Of a stretch of 45,195 bases of DNA, positions 24,852-32,732 are shown piece after piece. A model generated the notes under the pieces. That model did not search any database. It was given only the letters and a program-made list of their open reading frames with translations, and was not told where the DNA came from. A program made the translations under genes and the position numbers. Origin of the DNA: Anaerolineales bacterium (lineage in GTDB: Bacteria > Chloroflexota > Anaerolineae > Anaerolineales > Villigracilaceae); the NCBI GenBank assembly GCA_014860805.1, contig JACZJB010000006.1:1-45195 (forward strand), given 5' to 3'. How positions within the stretch are numbered: position 1 is the stretch's first letter; the number at the start of each line of letters is the position of its first letter.

Positions 24852-25616
24852 TTATTCCAAAACTTCATTGTACGAAGCGGACATAAGATTATCCTGCAGG
24901 ATCGAACTGGACTGAAAGTATTCAACTGGGGAAAAGCCCGTGATCTTTTTGAATGCATGGTTTAAATGAGGCTGGTCATAAAACACTTCAGGATTAACAT
25001 GCCGAATAATGCGGGGGTTTTGCGAACCGAAGTCACAAGTCTGCTCTAAAAATGCATGGACGTTTTGAATGCTCAACATCTCTTTTTTGCTGATACCAAA
25101 TACCGATTTATACAGCCTGCTTTTATGTCTCCGCGAATAGCTGCCCAGCCATGTAGACTCTGCCAATCCATGCGAAAGCAGCGGGGCAACAGTTTTCGGA
25201 TCGCGATATTTTTGAATATAATTAGTGACTTGGGACGCGAAAGAAGTCAGGCTGCTCGTGTCTTTGTCCACCCAATTTTGTTCCAGAAACGAATTGGGTT
25301 TGACATCTTTTCCCCAAAACAACTCTGCAAATTTCAATGACAGTCGTGCTCCATACAAAACAAGCGGGCTTGAAAAAGCAAAACTTAACGGGCGAGTGTA
25401 AATCATTTTCAAGGATTGATGAGGCAAAGTCGACTTTCTTCTCTGTAAATCGACGAGCTCCATCTTTCCCTTTTTGACAAAGAAATAATCATAAAACAAT
25501 TCTGGAATGAAGTGATCCGTGATGAAGACACGCGCTCTCGTATCTATCGTCATCTTCCAGAAAAACAAAACCCCAAGGGATGCACTTCCTGATCTCTTTT
25601 GAAAAGAAATTTTCAT
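24852..25616 (-). CDS. AraC-family transcriptional regulator
   Basis: A 254-aa protein with an unassigned N-terminal sensing domain and a C-terminal AraC DNA-binding domain. The second helix-turn-helix and hallmark tail YDQPHLNHAFKKITGFSPVEYFQ are clear. The N-terminal part has no cupin signature that I can recognise. The start is put at ATG 25616 (MKISFQKRSG); TATAAT at 25637-25632 on minus would be its -10, 16 nt upstream, leaving a short leader with no ribosome site. It probably regulates its own operon (DUF1801, SRPBCC) and perhaps the divergent ABC exporter, 188 bp away. Confidence 0.85.
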   Translation of the reverse strand: MKISFQKRSGSASLGVLFFWKMTIDTRARVFITDHFIPELFYDYFFVKKGKMELVDLQRRKSTLPHQSLKMIYTRPLSFAFSSPLVLYGARLSLKFAELFWGKDVKPNSFLEQNWVDKDTSSLTSFASQVTNYIQKYRDPKTVAPLLSHGLAESTWLGSYSRRHKSRLYKSVFGISKKEMLSIQNVHAFLEQTCDFGSQNPRIIRHVNPEVFYDQPHLNHAFKKITGFSPVEYFQSSSILQDNLMSASYNEVLE

Positions 25617-25804
25617 AGGCCGCTTATGCGGGATTATATCGTATGCTTTTTGAGCGCATCCTTTTCCCACATCAGACTTTCATTAACCTCCCCGCTTGTC
25701 CAGTTGCGGAATCAAGCGTGCGGGGGCACAATAGAAGACAAGAGAGCAGGGCGCAGGTTTTCGGACTGAACCTCTACTCATCATTTCCCAGGAGTTTTAC
25801 TATT

Positions 25805-27748
25805 ATGCATGGTGGCTGGTATCAATATATGCGCTCGGGCGATGCAAAGCCCAAGGTGACCAAAGAACTTTTATTGCGCGTCCTGACCTATGCGCGTCCC
25901 TACTGGAATCAAATTGCAGGCATGCTGGCGACCATTCTCATCAGCACCGCGTTGACTCTGGTTTCCCCACTGATTTTCAGAACCATGATCGACAAAGTTC
26001 TGCCTTCCAAGGATATCAATCAATTGGTTCTGCTCGCAATTGCGCTTTTGCTCGTACCTGTGCTTAACGGCGGCATCGGCGTCATCCAGCGCAGACTCAA
26101 CTCCACGGTTGGCGAAGGTGTGATCTACGACCTTCGCTCATCGCTCTTTTCGCGATTACAGCACATGTCTTTGCGCTTCTTCACCAACACCAAAACAGGC
26201 GAGTTGATGTCCCGCCTCAACAATGACGTGGTTGGCGCGCAGAACGCCATCAGCAACACCATCGTCAACATCATCACCAATGTCATTGAAGCGGTTGCAA
26301 TTCTCGCAGTCATGCTTTCGCTGCAATGGCAGTTGACCATCTTAAGCGTGCTCATTCTGCCAATCTTCATTTTCGTGGCGCAAAAGCTCGGCGTTGTCTT
26401 GCGCGACATTGCGCGCCAGGCCATGGATCTCAATGCGCAGATGAACGCGCACATGAACGAGACTCTCAATATCGGCGGCGCATTGCTCGTCAAATTATTT
26501 GGACGCACCAAAGAAGAGGAAGCCCGCTTCCGTGACCGCGCAGCAGGCGTGCGCGATATCGGCGTGCGGCGCTCCGTCATTGGCTCGACCTTCTTCGTCA
26601 TTCTCGGTCTTGTCAGCGCGGTGGGCACGGCGCTGGTCTACGGCCTCGGCGGTTATTATGTCATTCAAGGCAGCTTCACCATCGGCACCATCGTTGCCTT
26701 CGGCTCGTATCTCGGTTCACTGTACGGCGCGCTACAGGGACTCGCCGGCGCACCCGTTGAATTTTCAACCAGCATGGTTTCCTTCGAGCGCGTCTTTGAA
26801 TTGATCGACCTGCCGCAGGATATTACCGAAAAAGAAAACGCCGTTGTGCTCAACGATGTGAAGGGTCAACTCGAATTCGACAATGTCAACTTCAATTACA
26901 GCATCGACGACACCAAACTTCTCAAGGATGTAAAACGGTACGGGAAAATGGAAGATGTTGGCGCGGTCTTGTCTTTGGGAGAAAAAAACAACGGGGAGAA
27001 AATGACGAAGAACAGCGCTTCAGACTCAGGGACGTTTGAACCGTCCTCTCAGGCACGTGAAATAGCTTTGAGCGGAATCTCATTTAGATCCGCCCCCGGA
27101 AATCTGGTTGCCCTGGTCGGTCCTTCTGGCGCCGGCAAAACCACGGTGACGTATTTGATTCCGCGATTGTATGACCCCACCAGCGGAGTCATCCGCATTG
27201 ACGGACACGATCTGAAAGATGTCACACTGGATTCTCTTTCGTCTGCCATCGGCATGGTAACTCAGGAGACGTATCTTTTTCACGATACCATCCGCACAAA
27301 TTTGACCTATGCAAAGACTCATGCCACGCAGGACGAGATCGAGTCTGCTGCGCGGGCTGCCAACATTCACAACTTCATTATGGATCTGCCCGACGGTTAT
27401 GATACCATCGTTGGCGAACGCGGCTATCGCCTGAGCGGCGGCGAAAAACAACGCATCGCACTGGCGCGGGTCATTTTGAAGGACCCGAGGATTTTGGTTT
27501 TGGATGAAGCCACCAGTTCGCTGGACAGCGAATCCGAAGCACTGATTCAAGACGCGTTGAAACGAGTAATGGCGGGCCGAACAAGCATTGTCATTGCGCA
27601 CCGCTTATCCACAATTCTCGCCGCTGATCTAATTCTGGTTATGGACAGGGGACAAATAGTCGAACAAGGTACGCACGAAGAGCTGCTCGCGCTCGGCGGG
27701 TTATACAGTCAATTATATGAAACGCAGTTTCGAGGGGAGAGGGTGTAA
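25805..27748 (+). CDS. ABC exporter, fused membrane and ATPase domains (MsbA/LmrA type)
   Basis: A 647-aa half-transporter, six membrane helices (about 35-320) then an ATPase domain. ATPase motifs are intact: aromatic A-loop FNYS (about 363-366), Walker A GPSGAGKTT (439-447), Q-loop TQETYLF (486-492), signature LSGGEKQR (543-550), Walker B ILVLDEA (563-569) and AHRLST. It would act as a homodimer or heterodimer exporting lipid, drug or peptide. About 44 residues (377-420, DNA about 26933-27064) are inserted between LLKDV and the strand before Walker A, a position where typical homologues have almost nothing. The start is ATG 25805, with AGGAG 10 nt upstream; the frame is open 54 codons further. 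Confidence 0.92.
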   Translation: MHGGWYQYMRSGDAKPKVTKELLLRVLTYARPYWNQIAGMLATILISTALTLVSPLIFRTMIDKVLPSKDINQLVLLAIALLLVPVLNGGIGVIQRRLNSTVGEGVIYDLRSSLFSRLQHMSLRFFTNTKTGELMSRLNNDVVGAQNAISNTIVNIITNVIEAVAILAVMLSLQWQLTILSVLILPIFIFVAQKLGVVLRDIARQAMDLNAQMNAHMNETLNIGGALLVKLFGRTKEEEARFRDRAAGVRDIGVRRSVIGSTFFVILGLVSAVGTALVYGLGGYYVIQGSFTIGTIVAFGSYLGSLYGALQGLAGAPVEFSTSMVSFERVFELIDLPQDITEKENAVVLNDVKGQLEFDNVNFNYSIDDTKLLKDVKRYGKMEDVGAVLSLGEKNNGEKMTKNSASDSGTFEPSSQAREIALSGISFRSAPGNLVALVGPSGAGKTTVTYLIPRLYDPTSGVIRIDGHDLKDVTLDSLSSAIGMVTQETYLFHDTIRTNLTYAKTHATQDEIESAARAANIHNFIMDLPDGYDTIVGERGYRLSGGEKQRIALARVILKDPRILVLDEATSSLDSESEALIQDALKRVMAGRTSIVIAHRLSTILAADLILVMDRGQIVEQGTHEELLALGGLYSQLYETQFRGERV

Positions 27749-27767
27749 TAACCAGAGACTTTAAAGG

Positions 27768-27797
27768 GGCGGATGGCTTCGTAGTATCCGCCTTTTT
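27768..27797 (+). terminator. Terminator of the ABC exporter gene
   Basis: GGCGGAT (27768-27774) pairs with ATCCGCC (27786-27792), followed by TTTTT. The stem is 7 bp with an 11-nt loop. Confidence 0.75.
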
Positions 27798-27803
27798 GGC
27801 GCC

Positions 27804-27832
27804 TTGACAACTTACTAACTAGTAAGTAAAAT
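27804..27832 (+). promoter_or_regulatory. TetR promoter with overlapping palindromic operator 1
   Basis: -35 TTGACA (27804-27809), 17-nt spacer and -10 TAAAAT (27827-27832). The spacer is the perfect inverted repeat ACTTACTA-AC-TAGTAAGT (27810-27827), so bound repressor would block polymerase. The ATG at 27840 lies 8 nt after the -10, so the transcript is probably leaderless. Confidence 0.85.
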
Positions 27833-27839
27833 CACGTTT

Positions 27840-28412
27840 ATGGTGAAGATCGAAAACTCTAAACGGACTATTTTGAACCTGGCGGAGGCCTTGCTGCAAG
27901 ACAAAGGTTTCAACGGGTTTAGTTATGCTCATATCTCATCTGAGTTGGGTGTGAAGAATGCCGCCATTCACTACCACTATCCCACCAAGGAATCGCTGGG
28001 CTGTGCAGTGGTCAAACGCTATCGTGACCGCTTTCAACTATGGGTTAACAATTCCCGCGTGAAGGATCTTTCCCCACAGGAGAAATTGGATTGGTTCTTT
28101 AGCATCTATACCGACATGCGCGCAGACAAAGGCAAGGTCTGTCTGGTTGGTTCCATGGAAGCAGAATTCAACTCGATCCCCCAGGATTTGCAAGTTGAGA
28201 TCACAGCGCTGCATAAGGAATTGCTTGCCTGGCTGCAAACCATACTCGCCGAAGGAAGAGATGCAGGCGTGTTCAAATTCAATGGAGAACCTGCAAACAA
28301 GGCGGTGTTGATCCATTCCAGTTTGCAGGGTGGTTTACAGATGGCGCGTGCCTTGGGAACGAAACGGTTTCATGATGTCGTTGAGCAGATCAAGCTTGAC
28401 TTGCTCGTCTAA
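27840..28412 (+). CDS. TetR/AcrR-family transcriptional repressor
   Basis: A 190-aa regulator with an N-terminal TetR helix-turn-helix (about 9-55: ILNLAEALLQDKGFNGFSYAHISSELGVKNAAIHYHYPTKESL, split over two helices) and a helical ligand-binding domain. The C-terminal part resembles the YxaF/LmrA-type TetR C-terminal domain (WLQTILAEGRDAGVF). It is likely autorepressing through operator 1 and repressing the hydrolase through operator 2. The start is ATG 27840 without a ribosome site, consistent with a leaderless mRNA. The inducer is unknown. The downstream alpha/beta hydrolase may act on it, as is common for such pairs. Confidence 0.92.
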   Translation: MVKIENSKRTILNLAEALLQDKGFNGFSYAHISSELGVKNAAIHYHYPTKESLGCAVVKRYRDRFQLWVNNSRVKDLSPQEKLDWFFSIYTDMRADKGKVCLVGSMEAEFNSIPQDLQVEITALHKELLAWLQTILAEGRDAGVFKFNGEPANKAVLIHSSLQGGLQMARALGTKRFHDVVEQIKLDLLV

Positions 28413-28428
28413 TTTTTTTGTTAACAAA

Positions 28429-28451
28429 ACTTACCAGGTAGTAAGTATATT
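28429..28451 (+). promoter_or_regulatory. Hydrolase promoter with TetR operator 2
   Basis: ACTTACCA-GG-TAGTAAGT (28429-28446) matches operator 1 in 15 of 18 positions and keeps both outer half-site ends. A -10-like TATATT (28446-28451) overlaps its right edge, and AGGAG (28455-28459) precedes the ATG at 28465. The -35 is weak (TTAACA, 28421-28426). Confidence 0.8.
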
Positions 28452-28464
28452 TATAGGAGAAACA

Positions 28465-29271
28465 ATGAACGCTTTAGAAATGAACACAAAGTATCAGGCA
28501 GTCGTGAAAAAGGTCTATCAGGCATTTTTTAGTCCATCACAATATGAAGTAAAGTCTATAGATCGTGAGATTATCGAACGCGGAAATAATTACCGCATCC
28601 CGTTTGATGGCGGCGAGTTGGCGGTCACTACCTGGGGCGACAGCGGTCCCACAGTTTTGCTGATGCACGGCTGGGGCGGTGCTCGCGCTCAAATGACGGG
28701 TTTTGTTGCGCCGTTGTTATCGGCTGGTTATCGTGTGGTGGCGTATGACCAACCCGCGCATGGCGAGTCTGATGGGAAGATGACCAACCTCATCGAGATC
28801 GCACCAACCATGAGTTCGGTTATGAAGCACGAAGGAGAATTTGATGTAGTCATTGCCCACTCATTCGGGACTTTGATTACATCCTACGCACTGGTCAACT
28901 TGAATTTCCTGCCTCCTTCCAAGCTGGTATATTTCGGCGCTTTCAATCGGCTTTTAGATTCCCTGCCGCGTTTTCAAGTTCTGGCAAATTTGCCAGATGA
29001 GGTCATGGATGGCTTGAGCGCCGCGATTGATGAGAACTTTGGGAAGAATGTATTAGATGCCATTGTGAATGAGACTCTCGTGCCACAGATCAACATCCCT
29101 GCATTGATGTTCCACGACACGGCAGATAATGTCACCCCGGTGGGAGACAGCCGCGCCATTGCGCGAGTTTGGGAGAGTGCGCAATTTGTAGAGACCGACG
29201 GCCTTGGTCATCGCGGAGCGCTTCAGTCAAAGGAAATTCATGAACAGGTGTTGAAGTTTTTGAAAAGTTGA
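28465..29271 (+). CDS. Alpha/beta hydrolase
   Basis: A 268-aa alpha/beta-fold hydrolase. LLMHGWGGARAQM gives the oxyanion-hole region, AHSFGT the nucleophile elbow (G-x-S-x-G variant with Ala replacing the first Gly), HDTADNVTP the acid Asp and GLGHRGAL the catalytic His, so the triad is complete. The substrate is unknown; lipases, esterases and peptidases share the pattern. The start is ATG 28465, with AGGAG 5 nt upstream. The gene is separated from TetR by 52 bp containing a second TetR operator, so it is the likely regulatory target. Confidence 0.88.
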   Translation: MNALEMNTKYQAVVKKVYQAFFSPSQYEVKSIDREIIERGNNYRIPFDGGELAVTTWGDSGPTVLLMHGWGGARAQMTGFVAPLLSAGYRVVAYDQPAHGESDGKMTNLIEIAPTMSSVMKHEGEFDVVIAHSFGTLITSYALVNLNFLPPSKLVYFGAFNRLLDSLPRFQVLANLPDEVMDGLSAAIDENFGKNVLDAIVNETLVPQINIPALMFHDTADNVTPVGDSRAIARVWESAQFVETDGLGHRGALQSKEIHEQVLKFLKS

Positions 29272-29280
29272 TCCAGCAAC

Positions 29281-29312
29281 AAAAAATGGACTCGCTGGCG
29301 AGTCCATTTTTT
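29281..29312. terminator. Bidirectional terminator after the hydrolase
   Basis: AAAAAATGGACTCGC (29281-29295) pairs with GCGAGTCCATTTTTT (29298-29312). It also closes the convergent DinB-like gene. Confidence 0.92.
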
Positions 29313-29328
29313 GTGCTTTATTTATTAG

Positions 29329-29793
29329 TCAAGATGCTTGTTCTCTTTGTTCCCATAATTGCCGTGTAAGTTGGATCTGACCAAGATGAAGCATGGAATG
29401 TTCCAACGCATGAAGCAGCGCCCATGCTACTGTAACTTCCCGTCCATCTCTTGGAGAAATGCGGGATAATCCCAGATCTGCAAGATCAAATGTATCCAGA
29501 ACACTGGCTGCAAATGTCAGGTTATCTTCAAGGCGTTTTTTCAAGACGCTCACATCCACACTGTGGACTTTGAATTCCGCGTCTCGGTCTCTTTGGGATG
29601 GTTTCTGTGCAGCAACATCGCTGATCCAATACTGTTCGGCGCCTGTGAGGTGAAACACCAAAACGTTGATTGAGTTCATGTCCTGTCCTGGAACCCAGTC
29701 AAGTGCAACGGACTGGAGTCCATCCACACCTTTGAGAATATCAGTATGGCATGTCTGCAGGATTTTTAAGTATTCTTGGAAATAGGTTTGCAT
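29329..29793 (-). CDS. DinB-family protein
   Basis: A 154-aa four-helix-bundle protein of the DinB/YfiT superfamily. The three metal-ligand His positions are suggested by VFHLTGAEQYW and HALEHSMLHLGQIQLTRQ, the typical DinB C-terminal signature. Members are putative metal-dependent thiol S-transferases or stress proteins; the activity here is unknown. The start is ATG 29793, preferred for AGGTG 4-5 nt upstream; five more upstream codons are open. Confidence 0.85.
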   Translation of the reverse strand: MQTYFQEYLKILQTCHTDILKGVDGLQSVALDWVPGQDMNSINVLVFHLTGAEQYWISDVAAQKPSQRDRDAEFKVHSVDVSVLKKRLEDNLTFAASVLDTFDLADLGLSRISPRDGREVTVAWALLHALEHSMLHLGQIQLTRQLWEQREQAS

Positions 29794-29814
29794 AAGGCAC
29801 CTGAACATTCCAGA

Positions 29815-30057
29815 TCAAGATGATAAGACAGTTATTGGCTCGTACTCCAGCACTTCCATCTTTTCTCCGGCTCGTGCCATTCTCTCCGCTTCACGCAAAA
29901 GGTTGGCAGTGACAGACTCTTCTGCATAGGCTTCGCCGCAGTTCGGGCAGATCTGCGCAGGGACATTGTTGAAGGTAAGTGAATGTTCATCGCGTTCGAG
30001 CAGGATCGAGGTCAAGCCGGGAAGCGTTTCAGCTTCTTCACAGATAATACAGATCAT
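29815..30057 (-). CDS. YgiT/MqsA-type zinc-finger protein, probable antitoxin
   Basis: An 80-aa protein with the YgiT-type zinc finger: CIICEE (3-8) and CPNCGEAY (37-44), separated by about 34 residues that include VPAQI. In the MqsA family the N-terminal zinc domain binds the toxin and a C-terminal helix-turn-helix binds DNA; here the protein stops after a short helix, so the DNA-binding half is missing. Its ATG overlaps the stop of the upstream DUF4258 gene (ATGA), giving tight coupling in toxin-then-antitoxin order. It may instead be autoregulated through a partner. Confidence 0.82.
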   Translation of the reverse strand: MICIICEEAETLPGLTSILLERDEHSLTFNNVPAQICPNCGEAYAEESVTANLLREAERMARAGEKMEVLEYEPITVLSS

Positions 30058-30338
30058 AATTTTCGAGCCTTGAAGCCGGGTTTCCAGTAGGATAATTTCG
30101 GTTCGTATACGGTGACGACAATCAACTCATTCTCTTTTGTGCTTTCGGTCATGACCACATGCAAGGGACGGGTTCCCCGTTTGCCAAGCATCAATCCGCC
30201 GGGACGCGGCATTTCATCCGAATAATCTTCGATGAGTTCCCCGTCTTGCAGCACCTGACGCACATGTTCTTCGGTAACTCTTCGCTCGAACATTCGTTGA
30301 ACGGCGTGAACGCGGAAGATGATCGGGCGGGAATCCAT
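30054..30338 (-). CDS. DUF4258 protein, probable toxin of a toxin-antitoxin pair
   Basis: A 94-aa protein. FRVHAVQRMFERRVTEEHVRQVLQDGELIEDY is the DUF4258 pattern: a His-containing helix, then Ile/Leu-Glu-x-Tyr. Then come LMLGKRGTRPLHVVMTES and VVTVYEPKLSYWKPGFKARK, the BECR-like strand core shared with RelE/MqsR-like RNases. Catalytic candidates are the His near residue 10 and the Arg/Lys-rich C-terminus. mRNA cleavage is inferred from family and from the linked zinc-finger gene. The start is ATG 30338; an in-frame extension of 34 codons upstream lacks homology. No ribosome site is obvious. Confidence 0.8.
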   Translation of the reverse strand: MDSRPIIFRVHAVQRMFERRVTEEHVRQVLQDGELIEDYSDEMPRPGGLMLGKRGTRPLHVVMTESTKENELIVVTVYEPKLSYWKPGFKARKL

Positions 30339-30358
30339 GCAGGCATTATAGCACTGCA

Positions 30359-30397
30359 AAACGAGAGACCAGCCCCATGCGGGCTGGTCTCTCGTTT
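30359..30397 (-). terminator. Terminator after the small charged protein
   Basis: A 17-bp stem, AAACGAGAGACCAGCCC (30359-30375) and GGGCTGGTCTCTCGTTT (30381-30397), loop of 5. On minus it lies 12 bp beyond the stop at 30409. Confidence 0.9.
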
Positions 30398-30408
30398 CAT
30401 TACAGATA

Positions 30409-30600
30409 TTACTTTTCAGGAACTTCCACAGGAGTTTCAACTACTGGGACTTGCTCTGTGGCTTCAGCCTCTGATTCGTTCACAATCACGCTGGACTGAT
30501 TTCCTTTTTTCTGCTGCTTCTCCCTTAACTTCTGTTCCTTCTTGCGCTTCTTGTCCAGTTCCTTTTTGCGCTTCTCGTATTGATAGTTTACTTTGACCAA
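30409..30600 (-). CDS. Small highly charged protein with basic coiled-coil and acidic tail
   Basis: A 63-aa ORF beginning (TTG)VKVNYQYEKRKKELDKKRKKEQ. The first 35 residues are Lys/Arg/Glu-rich and probably one helix or coiled coil; the last 28 are acidic and Val/Pro-rich (ESEAEATEQVPVVETPVEVPEK). The start is TTG 30600, because AAAGGA lies 7 nt upstream on minus; a TTG 16 codons earlier has no such site. No function can be assigned; the charge segregation suggests a nucleic-acid or ribosome-associated protein, which is only a guess. A strong terminator follows. Confidence 0.6.
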   Translation of the reverse strand: MVKVNYQYEKRKKELDKKRKKEQKLREKQQKKGNQSSVIVNESEAEATEQVPVVETPVEVPEK

Positions 30601-30689
30601 TTTAACATCCTTTTTGTGGGTGACGGCTCGATGAATGAATTTATTCAAACATTATAGCACCCATCATCGGATATTCTATTCGCCGCACG

Positions 30690-31526
30690 TTATTCAATGG
30701 GACGGACTTCGCCGCGTACCGCCACGCTTTCTCCAACTGTTGGGCCATATTCCACAACCAAACGAGACGGCATGCCCATATCTTCTCCCTGCAAAATGGT
30801 AAACGTGCTTTCGCCCTGCCAGTTAATATCCCGCAAGTAACCAGCCAGCGCCGCAGCTGCCGCGCCTGTGGCGGGGTCCTCATACACGCCGCCTGAAGCG
30901 AAGGCGTTGCGGGAATGAAAAATGTTTTTCGATTCATTCCAAAGCAAACTAATGGTAACCAATCCCTGCTCAGCCATGAGGGCGCGTACCTCATCGAAGG
31001 CATAATTCATCTCAGCGAGAGACTTGCGTTCTTTCAGGAAAAGGATCAAGTGCTTCGCGCCTGCGGACGCAAATCGGGGAGGGAATGCCAGGGCAAGGCT
31101 GTCAACTGTCAGGTGGAAAGAGGCGAGGGCTTTGTCCAGATAATCCTTCGATACTTCCTCCGAATGAGTTTCAGGAGATTGAAGCGTCGCCTCCATCCCG
31201 CCTTTGCCTGTTCTCTCCGCCCGCACGCTGATCTCACTCTGATTCAGATAGAGCTTATACGTTCCTTCGCCAAAACGCTCACCCAATGCTGCGCCTAACG
31301 CAATCGTGGCATGCCCGCAAAAAGGGACTTCCATTTCGGGCGCAAAATAGCGCACCCGCCAGCCGTCATTTTGCTTTACGAGAAATGCCGTTTCGGAATA
31401 GCCAACTTGTTTGGCAACAGCGAGCATTTCTTCTGCGGCGGGCATTTCATCGTAAAATGCAACGCCGGCCGGGTTGCCGCCTTGTCCGTTCCGCGAAAAG
31501 GCGGCGAGTCTTAAAACGTTCGTCAT
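30690..31526 (-). CDS. PhzF-family isomerase/epimerase-like protein
   Basis: A 278-aa protein of the PhzF/diaminopimelate-epimerase-fold family. It has the catalytic Glu in GYSETAFL (Glu45), FCGHATIA (69-76) and YEDPATGAAAAALAGYL near the C-terminus, all hallmark elements. The family catalyses proton-shift isomerisations; in most genomes the substrate is unknown and no phenazine genes occur here. Full length. GGAGG lies 7 nt before ATG 31526. Confidence 0.92.
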   Translation of the reverse strand: MTNVLRLAAFSRNGQGGNPAGVAFYDEMPAAEEMLAVAKQVGYSETAFLVKQNDGWRVRYFAPEMEVPFCGHATIALGAALGERFGEGTYKLYLNQSEISVRAERTGKGGMEATLQSPETHSEEVSKDYLDKALASFHLTVDSLALAFPPRFASAGAKHLILFLKERKSLAEMNYAFDEVRALMAEQGLVTISLLWNESKNIFHSRNAFASGGVYEDPATGAAAAALAGYLRDINWQGESTFTILQGEDMGMPSRLVVEYGPTVGESVAVRGEVRPIE

Positions 31527-31625
31527 CGTTATACCTCCAAAAATTTGTTAAGAATAAAGACGCCGCCTGCTGAATAAGATTTACCCAATTTGAAATCAAA
31601 ATACGATATGATAGCGGCAATCCTT

Positions 31626-32555
31626 ATGGAAGACCTTCAAATTGCCTACTATTTCGGCGTCATTATGATCGGCTTCGCCGCGGTTGCCATTTCGGGGTTT
31701 TGGGCGTTCAAGACTCGCGAAGTTGACCTGTGGAATTTCTGCTTTGTTTATACGGCATTTACCTTTGTGCTGATCGTTTCGGTTCTCAAAAAATATTTAT
31801 CCCTCAACGTGGAGGAGTATTCCCCCTCGAACTGGTATGCGGTTTCGGGGGTGTATTACATATTCAATTGCTCTGTCGTGGCCGCACTCATCCATTTTTT
31901 GCTTGGGGCATACAAAATCGCGCACCGAAGACTCATCTCCTCAATCGTTCTGCTCACCATGCTGATCTCCATCGGCTTGATCTACTCACCCATCGGCGCG
32001 GTCCTCGATGAAGATAGTAAGATCATTCACCTCGGCGCGGGTTTTATTGCCGCCTCCATATGGTATCTATTGACGTTCACCTTTGCCCTTGCAGTGGGAT
32101 TCGTCTCCTTGCGGCACATCTGGAATACCGATAGAAGGAACTTAATCCTCGGCCTATTGATATTTGCGCTTTTCGGTTACGGGGAAAGTTTGTTCAATGC
32201 ACCAGGCGGACTTCGTATCCATACAGCCTCATTTGGAGAAGAGGGAGTCTTTTTATACAGCTCGATCCCTTACCTGCTTTATGGAATTTTCGTCATCCAC
32301 TACTTCCTGAATTTCTCGCCCCCGACTCCCATCATAGCGGATACCCTTTCAGAGAGCTTTCTCTCTGCTTATGGTATCACTGACCGCGAACGGGAGATCA
32401 TCGAGAAGGTCATCGAAGGCAAAAGTAACGCGATCATCGCCAGCGAGCTTATTATTTCGCTTGCCACAGTTAAGACCCACCTGCACAACATCTACAGCAA
32501 GACCGGCGTAAAAAGCCGCTTTGACCTGCTTGCCAAAGTTCGCTCTGCAAAATAA
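31626..32555 (+). CDS. Membrane-embedded LuxR-type transcriptional regulator
   Basis: A 309-aa protein with seven or so N-terminal membrane helices (about 5-235) and a C-terminal LuxR/FixJ helix-turn-helix: YGITDREREIIEKVIEGKSN, then IISLATVKTHLHNIYSKTGVKSRFDLL. Regulators of this layout would sense at the membrane and bind DNA from there; how is unknown. The start is uncertain: ATG 31626 is used (MEDLQIAYYFG), with ATG 31608 and TTG 31590 upstream in frame. It is transcribed divergently from the PhzF gene and upstream of a DUF2306 gene. Confidence 0.85.
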   Translation: MEDLQIAYYFGVIMIGFAAVAISGFWAFKTREVDLWNFCFVYTAFTFVLIVSVLKKYLSLNVEEYSPSNWYAVSGVYYIFNCSVVAALIHFLLGAYKIAHRRLISSIVLLTMLISIGLIYSPIGAVLDEDSKIIHLGAGFIAASIWYLLTFTFALAVGFVSLRHIWNTDRRNLILGLLIFALFGYGESLFNAPGGLRIHTASFGEEGVFLYSSIPYLLYGIFVIHYFLNFSPPTPIIADTLSESFLSAYGITDREREIIEKVIEGKSNAIIASELIISLATVKTHLHNIYSKTGVKSRFDLLAKVRSAK

Positions 32556-32732
32556 TCGGGGAAAACCAAATCTACATCCAAAGTTGTAGACGAATTCCAC
32601 AAAAATAAATCCAAAGATCGATTCTCAAACCCATCTTATTGTAGGAAGATCAGCCCGTTCGAATCGTTTCCTGCCGTTGTACCTTTTATCGCATTGGATA
32701 TGGAAACCCACAAACCTTTAAAGGAGTCTCGT

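Noticed and set aside
27080-27601. 173-codon minus-strand ORF inside the ABC exporter ATPase domain
   Set aside because: It is a shadow of the highly conserved Walker A to H-loop coding sequence on the plus strand, with no ribosome site or recognisable motif.
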